Of a stretch of DNA of 64,000 nucleotides, positions 1 through 11,687 are shown piece after piece. The notes below the pieces were generated by a model that made no database searches, was not told where the DNA came from, and saw only the letters and a program-made list of their open reading frames with translations. Source of the stretch: Bacidia rubella (Eukaryota; Ascomycota; Lecanoromycetes; Lecanorales; Ramalinaceae); assembly GCA_032158265.1 (NCBI GenBank), contig JAVTIF010000005.1:62001-126000 (forward strand), given 5' to 3'. The position numbers and the translations under genes are program-made. Each line of letters begins with the position of its first letter. Within the stretch, counting starts at the first letter, position 1.

Positions 1-242
1 CCTAGGGGCCGAGTACCAGGTATTGCAACAAAGACCGACGCTGTACACATAAGTACTCCTATTGCACGAGTCAAAGTAATGGCATTAAGTGGCACGAATG
101 GAATCGAATCCTTCAGGCCTTCAGCTTTCGACATTGCTTTCTTTTGAAGTGACGGAGTTGGCGACCACGGAAGGCGTGCTTGGCCGCCGAGAAGGAGCTC
201 AAAGGAGAGAATGCCAGCGATGATATGAGACGCGGTCTGCAT
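1..242 (-). CDS. Small membrane protein, 5' part only (possibly DoxX-like)
   Basis: An ATG at 242 opens a frame that stays open to the window edge, so about 80 N-terminal residues are visible and the rest lies outside. The peptide starts with a hydrophobic stretch (SHIIAGILSFELLLGG) and has a second one near residue 60-75 (AIGVLMCTASVFVAI) followed by PGTR. A short soluble linker ending just before a hydrophobic helix with a P.TR motif is reminiscent of small fungal DoxX-like membrane proteins, but the match is from memory of the pattern only. The start is chosen because it is the first ATG and directly precedes the hydrophobic segment. It could also be an unrelated small integral membrane protein. 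The frame being open is seen; the family is inference. Confidence 0.45.
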   Translation of the reverse strand, partial: MQTASHIIAGILSFELLLGGQARLPWSPTPSLQKKAMSKAEGLKDSIPFVPLNAITLTRAIGVLMCTASVFVAIPGTRPL

Positions 243-1524
243 GGTGATGGTGAGATGTATCCGTGGGTCCTATTGTGTCAGACTGCAAAGGCTTGAAAGG
301 TAAAGAGAGCAAATGGAAGAACATGATGACGTCACGTCACGTATCGTTGGCTTGGCATAAATCTTCTGTTGGTGGCAGGTTCGGAGCAGGTGACATGCAA
401 TAGCGTGAGGAGCTGATTACAGGTTATCCCTTTCTTACGAAAACATCATGATGGTCACAATGCAGATATGTCCTGACAATCACGGTGCTAAAAGACTACG
501 GTGCTATCCTCCTCAAGAGCTACGTAAAGCATGCTTCCTGGCGGCGTACAAAGCCGTCCAAAAAGATCTAAAATCGAGTGGCCTGATTCGCTGAAGAAGT
601 CGTACGTTATAAGACACCTGTCTAAGAGACATCAATGCGATGACCCAACTCAAAGGATCTCCCCTGGACGCAGTATGGATGCTGAAGTGCGTCGCAAACG
701 TTAAATCTCCCTTAGGTCTTTGACTTCCATGAGTCAGGCTTTTGGGCTTCGGTGATGCAGTGACAATGATCACCCTACTGCTGCTCGTGTGGGAGAGAGT
801 CAGGCAGCTAAAATTCCAAGCAATGCGATACTCAAGCTCCGGCTGACGAAGTTGCCGCTCGTCAATCACCAAGCAAACCAGTCAACCGCGTCACACGGAA
901 CCGAGCGGGTGTCTATGAAGATGTTAGGGAGGCTTATCACTGCCGCTGTCTTTGCGGTAGGCCAGCTCCACCTGCATTACGCAGATCCGTTATTGAATTC
1001 ACAACGAATCATCGTTTTGGGAGACAAATAAAGCCTACTGCTTACGGACGTTACAGCCCTCAGCCTTTGATGATGTAGATCATTTGGTCCAGGCCCACAT
1101 GCAGGTCGATAAACCGCCGCGTTTCAGAGGCAAATTGCTGGGCGTTGTTGATCTATGTGCCAGGAGCCCGCGGCCTCTAAATGCATTGGGGAGGCTCCAG
1201 GTGGTCCTTGGCCTGCCCTGACTAGGAGGATTTCTAGGTCCATGACGGGCACGTCTATCCGACGTATTTTCTAGTTCTCCTACTTGCGCAACTTGATCCT
1301 CCATTCGGCGCCTGCTGCTGGCTCGCTAGGCGCTCATGTCTCGAATTTGATTCTCCATCTCTACGCCTCCTCGCTTATCCTTGAAGGCAAAGCGCTTTGA
1401 GATTTACGATTGCCTATATAGGTCTTGCTCAGTTGAGGGTTTTCCGGGTGCATAATCCAAGTCAGCATATACGGAAGGCTTTTGCAGTATTCAAGCCTTC
1501 ACCGACCAACGCCTTCTTCACACG
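243..1524. other. Intergenic, no gene supported
   Basis: About 1.3 kb between the left-edge gene and the first secreted protein. Overlapping short ORFs on both strands (up to 119 codons) show no signal peptide, domain or splice pattern. It should contain the promoters of the leftward edge gene and of the rightward gene at 1525; I see no clear TATA box or other element. Confidence 0.5.
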
Positions 1525-2058
1525 ATGGCAGACCTAATGTGTTTCCTACCACTGTTCCTTTTCTTATGGCACGCTTCGTCCGCGCCTCAATCGCGCAACA
1601 TAGCTTCACTTGAAAAGACCTCCACCACAGATGCTTCCTCAAGTTGCAACGAACGGTGGCCTCACTGCTACGACGGAGATCCAGCCTACCACCAACTGTC
1701 TTATAGCGACTGCAGCGGGGCGTTAGAAAAGCTCAAGAACGACAACGATTACGGCGGGCAACGAAACACGTGGGAATGTTCACAGCCTGGAACTGTACGC
1801 AGCTGGTCTGCAGACGATTCCTCTTGCGTGATCAGTATTGGTTGCCAAAGCGAAGGCGCCAACGGCGCCTTCCTTCTTTCCCAAGTGGAAGGGATATCCG
1901 CTTCGTTAGGTGGAAGTTGCAGCAACGGGGGAAAGGATCTACTTTATCAATCACAGCCCTGCATGGGTGAGGCGTGGTATGTTGATGTCTATAACAGTAC
2001 GATGCTAGGTGGCACGTACTTGGACTATCAAAGCGACTCTTCAGCAGTCTCAAGGTGA
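1525..2058 (+). CDS. Small secreted cysteine-containing protein (effector-like)
   Basis: A 177-residue product with a classical N-terminal signal peptide (hydrophobic core FLPLFLFLWHASSAP, cleavage likely near residue 19-20). The mature part has paired Cys positions: C..RW..CY near residues 40-48, DC..AL near 61, then W.C, SC.I.IGC, GGSC and PC. This spacing resembles the 'DC..AL...C.I' layout of small fungal secreted proteins such as Hce2-type ones, although I cannot assign a family. The convergent gene at 2845-3522 has a similar layout. The frame ends at TGA 2056-2058, but that stop lies inside a good donor sequence (CAAG|GTGAGA), so the true C-terminus may continue in a second exon that I could not define. 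Likely extracellular; function unknown. Confidence 0.6.
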   Translation: MADLMCFLPLFLFLWHASSAPQSRNIASLEKTSTTDASSSCNERWPHCYDGDPAYHQLSYSDCSGALEKLKNDNDYGGQRNTWECSQPGTVRSWSADDSSCVISIGCQSEGANGAFLLSQVEGISASLGGSCSNGGKDLLYQSQPCMGEAWYVDVYNSTMLGGTYLDYQSDSSAVSR

Positions 2059-2844
2059 GATTGATATACTTGGACATTGGGAAATGGCGTTTCTGGGGTA
2101 GGAGTTGGCGCTTGAATACACATTTGCGAATACCATATGCTGTCTGAATGACGGCTACGACGAAAAGCATATCACGGCAAATAAGGCAGAGATCGTGACA
2201 CATAAGGTTACCGTTAAGTAATCTTAATGCAATTCTAATGCTTTCAAGACTCTGTGATGAATTCCCATGGTCCTAAAGAGAGTTGGTGTTGGCAGCATAC
2301 AAAACGGTCTGAAATCCTTCGGTATCGCCTAACTTCGTGTCTCAGCCACGGTGAGCGGCGGCACTTCGAACAGCGCAAGCGCAAGATAATGCGGCTATCA
2401 AGTGGATCAAGCCTGCCTTAGGCGGTGGGATTATAGTCTTGTTGACGTGTCGGCGAGTTCTTTGGATGAGCTGGACTGTTTTAGATGCAAGAGTTGAGGC
2501 CAATTACATGCAGACGTTGGACCACTGGCTTTGCCACATCAACTTTTTAGACATAGGCATTATTGCAACTTTCCTATCTTCAAATAGTGCTTTTGCGTTC
2601 CAAGCACTTCATCAAACATTGTCCCAACCACAGTCAAGAATGTATTAAACCCCGAAGTCTGGCGACTTTTGAAAGACACCGTAGGATAGGAACGCTGTAA
2701 GAAGTTGTCTTCATCTGTTCCTTCATCTCAGAACAGACGGTCAAACCAGTGATGGGTGATTGGAAGTCTTGTTTTTGGTGCTGTCACGTAAGACGTGAAA
2801 GCGAGACCTGATTATTATGTCGCAGCCTTTGTTTGGCCAAAGCT
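2059..2844. other. Intergenic between convergent secreted-protein genes
   Basis: About 790 bp of 3' flanks. It may contain a further exon of the upstream gene, whose stop overlaps a splice-donor-like sequence. The 69-codon ORF at 2439-2648 has no recognisable features. Nothing else is seen. Confidence 0.4.
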
Positions 2845-3522
2845 TCAGGATCTCCATCTTCGTGAGACTGACTTGGAAGCTGCCACAGCCACACTCATTT
2901 CATCGCCAGCCTCACCATCAACTTCCTCGAGAGGTGGCCCCTGAGTCGTGAAGTCCGAACTTTCCAAATCATCAAGCGCCGCGTTCATCTGTGTCAACTT
3001 CAGAGTATCCACTTCCTCGCCTCTCAGCAGTCGCGGTCCGCTTAGATTCGGGCCATACGCCACAACGTCGATCTTCGTCCTGCCGATAGGTGGATACACG
3101 CCGTCGTGGAGTATGGCACTACCACCAGCATGGCCATGACACTGATCGATTACCTGCCTCGCAGCGCTCTCCATTTGCCACGTGATCTCAAAACGGATTG
3201 GCGGTGATTCGATGCGAGAATAGTCTAGCCTAATCCCACATCCTCTGATCGCCGTTTGGTATGGGCAGGTGATCATGGCTGGGTCTCTGGTGGGTGAGTG
3301 TGTCAAAGTGTAGGCAAAGAGTGGCTTCTCTGCATTGAACTTGTCGACAGCTGCTATACAACTGTCGTGGCTTATCGCATATTTGTGTGTGTGTCGGTCG
3401 ACAGTGTAGCATCGGATGATCACGTCAGTGTCAGCCGTGAGGTTGACAGGTATTGTGAGTGCTTGAGGAACTAGAGATATGGCGACAAAAACAGCGAAAA
3501 TTGTGAAGGAATTGAGATGCAT
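2845..3522 (-). CDS. Secreted protein with Cys pattern like its convergent neighbour
   Basis: The frame continues upstream of 3522, but the first ATG is at 3522, immediately before the hydrophobic core (NSFTIFAVFVAISLV), so I start there: 225 residues with a signal peptide cut near ALT/IP. The mature part reads CY...HDSC..AV near residues 37-55, then C near 87, GC.IRLDY near 96, and DQCHGHAGG near 130, followed by IDVVAYGP. The neighbour at 1525-2058 has the same order (CY...SDC..AL, C.I.IGC, GGSC..GG, YVDVY), so both may share one fold. The last ~60 residues are acidic and Cys-free. Likely an extracellular protein of unknown function; effector-like by size and secretion signal only. Confidence 0.65.
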   Translation of the reverse strand: MHLNSFTIFAVFVAISLVPQALTIPVNLTADTDVIIRCYTVDRHTHKYAISHDSCIAAVDKFNAEKPLFAYTLTHSPTRDPAMITCPYQTAIRGCGIRLDYSRIESPPIRFEITWQMESAARQVIDQCHGHAGGSAILHDGVYPPIGRTKIDVVAYGPNLSGPRLLRGEEVDTLKLTQMNAALDDLESSDFTTQGPPLEEVDGEAGDEMSVAVAASKSVSRRWRS

Positions 3523-6427
3523 GGCGCTCGTGTTGGAGTGCCTCAAGTTTTACTGTCTGGAATGTTCGGTTATTCCAGGAGAAGAGGGTGGGCTTGGATG
3601 ACTGTTTTATGGGGTCGTAAACATCGCAGATTCCAACAGAGAGGACCCCTTGGGCCTCTTAATCGGATGGCAGACTGCACAGAACGGTGAGGTGATCATT
3701 ATCCTGTAGTCGCATGTTTCACCTCAGCCAGCCTCGTCCTTCACGCTGGCTGACTATAAGCAGCTTGCTTACTGTCTCTGGTAGCACGAATATGAATCAA
3801 CGCTTGGCGTGCATGAATAGAACCCAAGACGGAGCATTCCAGCGCGCTTGCAAGCAGCCTCCTTTGCGATTGGAGGACCTGATCTCGCTTAGACCCAGGT
3901 CACTGGTGGCTTTGAGACTGTAGCGGCTATGTCGATCATGATCATAGCAACTGCCCGTTCCAGTAGGGCGTACTTATATGAAGGCTTCATCTGAGGAATT
4001 GGATGAAGTGACACCTTGTGCAAGGGCGACTAGACTCAACTCTATCTGGAAACGAACCCAGCGGATCTCCGAAAAGGAGAACATTGCGCGCTCAAGGGGA
4101 TGCCCGATCCATACTCGTCGATAATCTAAACTTAGAAATGAGGCTTGCGCGTCGAAGCGCCGGATGACACGCATCAGGCTGGAGGCTCATCCACATAACC
4201 ACATAACCCCTATCCTCCGAACGACAGAAACACTTGGCATTTTTACTTCCAGCAGGATAGCAGCTACGTGCGCTTGCTCCACTACCACTGACGTTTGTCA
4301 GGTAATATTTCATCCTACAAGTCTTTCATTCAATGGAATCCATGCCACAAACATTATCAAGGCAGCGAACAGCAAGCCTCCATCAACGTCTCGCAGGGAT
4401 CTAATCGCTCCCCCGTGGACAACCATTGATGGCAAATATCCCCGAAGAAGCTGAAACGGTTGGATAGATTATGTCTGTGGCAAGTGGCAGTACCTGCACG
4501 CTCCCACTGCCTATGAATAGATCACCTCAGCTAGCGACCTGAAATTCCCACTCATTCATTTCGTAAGGCTACGACTTGGCATAATTTAATGACAAAATTC
4601 CATATACTTGGCAAAACCTAGGTTCGAGTGGCCTTCTGTCGGAAATTATTTGCCAGCTAATCGCGCACCTCTGTTCTCCTCAATTGTGGACCACAGAGGA
4701 GTCGGAAAATGAACGTCTAGGACGGTACCCTCGGTGATCTTCATGGTAATATCTATAGGTCGCCGGTGTGATCCAATACTATCATCTTTCTGTCAAGTGC
4801 TGTTGAGTCATGCAAACAACCCTTACAGATGCGTGAGACTGGGAAACAGGGTCATTTTAGGTCGCATCTTAGGGGGTCGTCGTTTCCTCTGTTCCTTGGC
4901 CGGAGAAAGCTCAACATGTGAATAGCTCATCAACCAGACTTTTCTCAAAGCTGAGTAGACGAAAGTACCTCTTCGCACTAGCGGACTTATATTTTGCGAA
5001 CACTACCGCAAGAGCATGAACAACAGACCTTGGGCACGGACTCCTTCAAGTGTACATTTAGGCAATCTTCAGATGGCCGAGATGATCAACCTGACTCAAT
5101 TTGCTGGGCATTCCGCCCGCACCAGGGCGGAGACCGGCGGAAGGCGAAGACTGGCGTTGAAAGAACTTAGGGCTGCTTTCACAGCTATATGATCCTTGTC
5201 TTGGCAAGTTCATAATCGGATATACGCCCAAGTCAAACAAAGCAAGGGTATCGAAAGAAGCGACTGAAGCAGAGAAGTTTACAATAAGTCGAAAGGGGAA
5301 AGGTGCAAGCCAAGGTGACGTCATTGTCTTAGTCATCAAATTACCAAGATCGTTCTCAGTGACGACGCGACTTGATAAGTGTTGCGTCGTGGTGTCGTCG
5401 AGGAGGGGCAATGACATCGGATAACCCAGGATCAATAAGAAAAGGTATCAATACTGGATCTCTTGCTTCTGAAATATCCGGACATAGATGGGAATCCGTG
5501 AGGCACCTCCGTTGCCTCTGCTAAAGTCGTCATTGCCGCTCGTGGCAGTCGTGAAGTGTCCACAATGCGCCAATTGTGGCCCCTCAGCCGTGTGGGAATG
5601 TCTGTCGACGCGAATCCGCCATTCTTGATGGAACTGTCTGACTTATGAGGTTAGACATAATGATACTACAGAGACCCTTTCGCCCTGCGCTCGATGATTA
5701 CTCTTAGATGGTGTGCCACTGTGGAAATACCTTGGCCCAAGGTCTTTTCTGGCTCGCTAAAGTGAGTCTTAGGCCATGAGATGAGGAGCTCCAGTGTGAG
5801 CGGACCGAAACCAGAAGGCAACATTTGCTGCGCAGTACCGCCTGTTCGCGACACCAAAGATTGGTGTTGATCTAGGCTCATCGCATACAATGCTTTGGGG
5901 CAAACACGGTAAGGTATCGGACCAGAACATCTAGGTCCCTTGACAGTGGACAAAGAAATCAAAAACCGATTGTTACCAGGGGTCCTTTGTGGAGGTATAT
6001 GCTTACACTTCACAGAGTTCGAAAGTACATCGCAAACTGACGTATCATCACATGCCACAAGCCCTCTCATCTCCCGCAGACAATTTCTTTCTGCTGCAAC
6101 TCACGCAAAACTGTTTTGCCACTGTGTCGGCGATCCCTGGCAGTCAAACGCGTAGCCCCACTTTCGTGAAATTGCAGAAGTTGACACGCTCGTCTTTCAA
6201 CACACTTCCAAACACAAATTACAGAAGTTCTCGTTCTTCCTTCCTTCCTTCTTCTTCTTCTTCATCACCCTACATCTTCACCCTGATTTCTTGCATCTTC
6301 TGAAGGTAGTTTTCCTCTCCACAAACCAGCGCTTGCATTCTCCCAACCTCCTCTTTCCACATAACCTATAATCAGTGCGAGAGAAGATTCTCAATTCCAC
6401 ACGGTCAGACCATCCTAGTCCAAAGCT
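3523..6427. other. 2.9-kb intergenic region, no gene supported
   Basis: Only short overlapping ORFs (the longest about 134 codons at 5666-6070 and 125 at 5058-5435), several of which lack an ATG near the N-terminus. None shows a signal peptide, repeat, domain or splice pattern. The last few hundred bases are probably the promoter and leader of the gene at 6428. Confidence 0.5.
6230..6275 (+). promoter_or_regulatory. Pyrimidine-rich CT tract upstream of the membrane/repeat-protein gene
   Basis: A run of TTCC and TTC units lies about 150-200 bp before the ATG at 6428. CT-rich tracts just upstream of the start are common in filamentous-fungal core promoters, so this supports transcription to the right. 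No TATA box is seen nearby. Confidence 0.4.
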
Positions 6428-9266
6428 ATGGCTGGCCTATTTGGCAGAGGGTTTCTGCACCCTCATGCGACGTTAAGCCAATACGCTTCATATTTTCGAC
6501 AGGCACCATTCTCGCCGAAAACAGACCTGGCCACACTTTCTCTCAAGAAATCCTTTTGTAGAGTCTACAGCGATGCACGCAGCTGTGACGTCCCCGGAGC
6601 GATGGCATTCTTCCATCTGACACCAGACGCAACTGACAAAGACTTCCCTGCTTCCCTCACGACGACTAACATTGGTAACAGCCAATCTGACGGCTTCGGA
6701 ACTATGATGTCCTTGATTGTGGCCGGACTCTTCTTGCTGTTGTTGGCACTCGGAATGCTGGCTTTCATGAATTACAAACATACATCACCTCGTGACCTTC
6801 TCAGAAAAGCCTTCTGGAAACATTGGGTAGTCGACACCTTCTCTGCGCTCCTAACCGGACTCGTTTCCGGATGCTGGGACATCATCAATCCGACTCTACC
6901 AGGGTTCTGCTTGCCCCATATGGTCGCAATACTCAACGTTACCATCTGCATCGTCAAGGCTTTAAGCTTTTTTCACCCTGAACCCGAGACTTTGACATCG
7001 AAACCGTATCTGTCACCAATGGATAGCTTGTGGCCAGGTGTAGCACAGCCGATCTACCTAGTGCTAACACTTGTGTACCAACCATTCGCTGCCAGCCACC
7101 TCAATACCACCTTCGACGACATCTGTTGCACGCTACTCTGGGAAGCTTTCGTACTTATACTGACCTACTCCTTGTTCCGAAGCATACCCTTGGCTTTTTA
7201 CACCATCTCAGCTGCGGCTTTTGAATGTTTTGACGTAAGCATTAATGTGATCGAGTTCGGAATCGAGACTTTTACCGCAATAGGAGCGGTACTGTACTAC
7301 GCGATCCTCACGAGCACAATACTCGTGCTGAGAGGTATCTGCAAATTAGGAGCATTGACGGCAGAACTACTAGGGCTTGAGCAAGGCTCAGAAAGCCCAC
7401 AGAACCTCACGGTCTTTCTCCAAAGCAGACTACAAAGTATTGTTGTCGTTTCCCGCAAACTTGCGTTATGGAGTCTCAGAGAGTCATTGAATCCTACCTC
7501 TGAGTCAACAACAACCTCGGCAGTCACCAGTATGGACATGGTACTACATCATCCCGGAATGGAGTCACTTGAGACTCTGCTTCGTAATCACATTCCAGGC
7601 ATTCGTACCATGCGTCGACTTGAAATGCTACAGGTTATAACATCTTCACTCCGGCGATATGAGCGACTTGAATTAATGGTTCATCCGGTCGCTGAGCGCT
7701 TGTGGCAGAAAGACGCTCGCATTCAATCTCTTGTGGTTGAGCTCAACACACTACGAAGCAGCGATGCCCAGAATCCAATGATGAATGAGTTCATACAGTG
7801 GCTGAGCAGTCTTCATACTGATCTTCGGGGTGCAACAACTGAGACTCTCGAAGGTATGATACAGAAGCTCGTAACCAGAGCGATGGAGCGACAACAAGTT
7901 GAGATCCAGCTCGATAAAGTGACGGCCACGAAGGATGGTTTGCAGCTGCAGCTGGACCAAATGGTTGGAGTGTTGAAACAGTACCGAACAGTGTGCGATG
8001 TGTTCGCTGTCACTACAGACAAGGAGAAGATCTCACACCTTACATCGGCATTGAAAGTGTGGGCCAATGGCACTGGTCAGCACAATATGTTTTTAGTCTT
8101 GCAGCGCCTTTGCGCCTGAGATCTTCCATGGCACAGACCAGGAGATGTGGTGGCGTATTGCTAGATTACAGCATGCTCAGAGACATACGACAGAAGAACA
8201 CGACAAATTCTGTGATCTGGCGCTTGAGTTTCCAGACATCTTCTCAATATCGTCGGATGACATTGGTGAGAATGTTCGAGCGTTGATGAAGCAGTCAGCC
8301 CCGCCAGCCCCGCCAGCCCAACCTGTCCGGCGAGCTAATACCCCCGAGCACGAGATATTATGCCGACTAAGAAGCAGTCGCCCTTCAATGTTTGTTGGCA
8401 CGGCGGAAGCCATTGAAATCCGAATTAAAGAGTTGGAAGAGCAATTGACTCTTTCACAACCTCCCAGCCAAGTCGAGACAGAGCAGCATCACAAGTACTG
8501 CGCCTTGCAGGCTATGTTTCCGGCAGTCTTCTCAGAGTCTCTGACCGAGATGACACAGCAGATTCAAGGACTTCTCGAGCGACCCACCAAATTGGACGAG
8601 CCAAAAATCACCGCCGAGCATCACATCTTGTGTGAATTAAGGCGATTGCTGCAGCGATATTTCACTGGCACCCTGGGTGACATCATAAAGCAAATACAAG
8701 GTCTGGAAGACCAAGCAGATCAATGGGAGTCTCTTGATGAATGCTTTGAGGAGGGGTATGGACAACTGATCGATTTTTTGCCTGGCAGGATGCACAACCT
8801 TCGAAGCCATGCTATCAATGCGCAGAAAGAGGCAAAAAAAGCCAAAGAAAGCGAGGCAGAGACGAGCCAACAATTTGCAGCAATGTGCTCTCTCGTACAA
8901 CAGCTGCAGAACGTTATCCAAAAAGAACTCGGTGAGATATCGGGTACGGAGAAGGACCCAGAGGGTATCACAGACGAAAGCTGGACACTTGCTTCAACCA
9001 TGCTCCAGGAAGAACACATGAAGAAAGTTGTCAGCGTACGAGCAGCGAGTTCCGAAGCTTCTGATGAAGCACCGACAACCGGTGCAGAATCTGGATTTGC
9101 TGGGTATCAACAAAGTGCCATCGAGCTCGAAGAGTTGAGGCAGATGAGGGAAGTCTGTGCACAAAGCATGCGCGAGCTAGGAGGCCAAGTAGCCGAAAGA
9201 CATCCAGGAGTGAGGCATTACTGCTCGAATACTTGCGACTGTGGGAACGCATATCAAGAGCACTGA
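6428..9266 (+). CDS. Multi-pass membrane protein with coiled coil and C-terminal EH/FP repeats (unrecognised family)
   Basis: Two frames (6428-8119 and 8145-9266) are best read as one gene. The second frame is open well upstream of its first ATG, and a short intron restores the frame either as 8057-8096 (40 nt) or 8059-8104 (46 nt, ending TTGCAG), giving about 930 residues. Residues ~95-115 are strongly hydrophobic, with further hydrophobic segments up to ~310; a charged helical region follows (~390-540). The C-terminal half carries at least four copies of a motif with consensus EHxxhCxLxxxFPxIF then an amphipathic stretch ending IxxLxxQ, for example EHDKFCDLALEFPDIF, EHEILCRLRSSRPSMF, QHHKYCALQAMFPAVF and EHHILCELRRLLQRYF. 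A Lys/Ala/Glu coiled coil follows. The downstream gene at 9807 has the same motif, so they are tandem paralogues. Function unknown; probably membrane-anchored with a cytosolic repeat domain. Confidence 0.65.
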
Positions 9267-9309
9267 TATGATCAGTAAAGGCGCGTTGCTCGGGCGATGA
9301 ACTCAAAAA

Positions 9310-9416
9310 GGGAGTGTTCAAGGAGACCGAATATCATTCGAGTCACACTGAACTTCGCTGGGTCCAGAACGGGAGTGTTCAAGGAGACCGAATATTGTTC
9401 GAGTCACACTAGACTT
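9310..9416 (+). repeat. Two tandem copies of a ~46-bp element just downstream of the first repeat-protein gene
   Basis: Copies at 9310-9355 and 9371-9416 (period 61 bp) share GGGAGTGTTCAAGGAGACCG, then a few variable bases, then CGAGTCACACT and an ACTT end. A third, more diverged copy follows the paralogous gene at 11688-11736. The element lies in the predicted 3' flank and does not continue the upstream reading frame. Confidence 0.85.
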
Positions 9417-9806
9417 CCTCAGGAGGGCATTCCTGCCGCCGAATCAACCACGAAGGAATGCAACTTTGTGCTCACTTCATAAGCCGCCTATGCTCAATTT
9501 GGGGTAATCTGAGAAGTCACCGAATTGCAACTCGTGCTTACCGATGGACAACACACTCCTTACTTCCAATCCTGCGGAGTGGTTTGTGATAGCTTACCAA
9601 TGAAGACATAATGTAACCTTCCCAGGTTGATCTGCAAAGCTCTAGGAGTCATGCTAACGCTTCGCAGCTGCAAATCTTCAGGCTTCACCACGTTCCTCGT
9701 AGGAACCGTGTCGATAGAGGCTAACGAGCACTTACAAGCTCGAGCCGACTCTGTCGGTAAATATATATATTAACCACTCACTCTTCTATCCTTCTTCTCT
9801 GCCGGT
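9417..9806. other. Intergenic and promoter region of the second repeat-protein gene
   Basis: About 390 bp. A TATA-like stretch (AAATATATATATTA, 9759-9772) sits about 35-48 bp before the ATG at 9807, followed by a CT-rich leader (TTCTATCCTTCTTCTCTGCC). Both fit a fungal core promoter pointing right. Confidence 0.5.
9759..9772 (+). promoter_or_regulatory. TATA-like box
   Basis: An alternating AT run upstream of a CT-rich leader and the ATG at 9807. Its position close to the start codon implies a short 5' UTR if it is used. Confidence 0.45.
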
Positions 9807-11653
9807 ATGCTCTTCTGGGGATGGCATCGACGGCGTGGGTTACCATACGTTGCCCGCATGCGTCGAATCGCTCTTTCATCCATCCTTCAGCCACGACCAA
9901 GGCTACCTACTTTGTCGTCTCTACAAAAGAGCGGCACACTAGGCTACCATGACCCACGACCGGCAATGCCAATCTTCCTTGCCGTAGCCATGGCAACATT
10001 CCCGATTCTTTTCCGTGGGTCATCAGAAACGATCATTGCGCGTCTCAAGGTCCTCACACAAAACGAGGCTCAAATGAGACGGAGAGTTCGTACTCTGACC
10101 GACGATGGAGCGCGCATGAGAAGGCAAATTCGTTCGCTCATGAAGACTGAGATCGACCAACGCGAAGAGATTGCTAGCTTGGAGAGCTCTCAGGAAAGTA
10201 GTCAGAGTCTTATCAAAGCACTTCAGCATCGATTGAGAGAACTCTACAAAGAATCCAGCGGTCGTCAAGATCAATTGAAGGAGGCGAAGGAAAGGATTCG
10301 TAACCTTGAAGGCCAGTAAAGCCAACGGCGCGCGTCGTCGTCTCAAATGAGGGATTGGATTGCATTCGAGCTTTGAATTATGAAGTTCTCAAAGGAGCCC
10401 CAGACGACCAAGTCATTGATTGCGTACGGGCTAGCATGGATGCTATGAAGAACTTGAACGAGGAATTTCCAGAGTTTTTCACGAGCAAGTGGCGGTTAAA
10501 ACTCGATAGAGTACATCAAGCTTTCGGTCAGCGCGAAATGGAGGCAAAACATTCTATTTATCTGAAACAGCTCAAAGTAAAGTGTCCCCTCCACCTGAAT
10601 CTCGACAACGTTGATGCTACTGCGAAGAGCATAAACAAGTCGTTTGCTGCGTCCAGAGACCTAGAGGAGCATAAGAAATTCACTTTCTTGTTGAACAATA
10701 GACCTCAGATGGTTGATGGCGCCGAGGATGAAATAGTGCAGAGCATCACTGACTTGGAAGACAAGGCCACTCTAGAGACTCCCGAGCACTCTGCCTTCCG
10801 CGATTTGCAGACTCAGCACCCGGAAATATTTTCTGGCCCCCTTTGGTCTGTCTGCGCCCGGATTGGCAAGGTCATTGAGACTGCAGACCGATACGGTGCT
10901 GAGACCGAGCCCCAACTTCACCCAGAAGGAGTCAAGAATGCCAAAGATCAGGATCAGAAGGATCAAATAGCGGGCATGACAAGTCTTCAGAATGCGTTGA
11001 CGGATCTGCGAAAATTCAATAGTGACTTTGAAGCTCTGACGACTGAAGGTCTCGTCTCAAGAGTCATTGTTGACTACAAGAAATGGTCTAGACAAAGCAA
11101 TGCGCTGACAAGAATGCGCGAAGAGTTCCCAGACATCTTTGTGAGTGACGCTGAGATGGCTCATGAGAAGATACGAGTCCTTGTTGAAAGCTGGAAAGGC
11201 GAGCCCAAGCAGCTTGAATTTGTCGAGGAACTTCTCTACAAATGTAGAGCAATTGTCAAAGTGAACGATTTGAACGGCACAGTACGCCGTATCATAGAGG
11301 GAGCCGGTGCCGTGCGGACTTTAGCGTCCCTCACAGAGGAGGAGAAATCGAGCAAAGTACGCGTCAAAGTACTGAATCATCAGAAGAACGAGCTGCTGCG
11401 TTACATGTATGAATACATGGGTTTCATCCCAACGTCCTTCGAGCGATGGGGCACCAACCCCTTCCCCAGTGCTGGTGACGAGCCACGGCGGACAGAACTT
11501 GCACCACGTGCTAGTACCAGCGTCGAACACTCAGACAACGACGACGTCACAGAGACTGAACGCATCATGATGAACAACGCCATGGAGCAAAGCAGGAGAG
11601 ACGCAGAGCAGCTGGCGCGCAACCGTGCGAATGGGGGTGATTCGAGCCGCTAG
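9807..11653 (+). CDS. Membrane-anchored coiled-coil protein with EH/FP repeats, paralogue of the 6428 gene
   Basis: Two frames joined by a likely 71-nt intron at 10300-10370 (donor GTAACC, acceptor TTCGAG); the phases match and give about 591 residues. The N-terminus is basic, then one hydrophobic segment (PIFLAVAMATFPILF, ~55-69), then a long Arg/Glu/Gln coiled coil (~75-165). The rest has diverged copies of the motif seen in the upstream gene: LNEEFPEFF, EHKKFTFLLNNRPQMV, EHSAFRDLQTQHPEIF and LTRMREEFPDIF, each followed by an amphipathic stretch. The last ~70 residues are acidic, Arg-rich and probably disordered. Compared with the upstream gene it has one membrane segment rather than several. 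Function unknown; a membrane-tethered scaffold is one possibility. Confidence 0.65.
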
Positions 11654-11687
11654 AGGCCTTTTGAGAAGGGTAACCAAAGCCAAAGAG

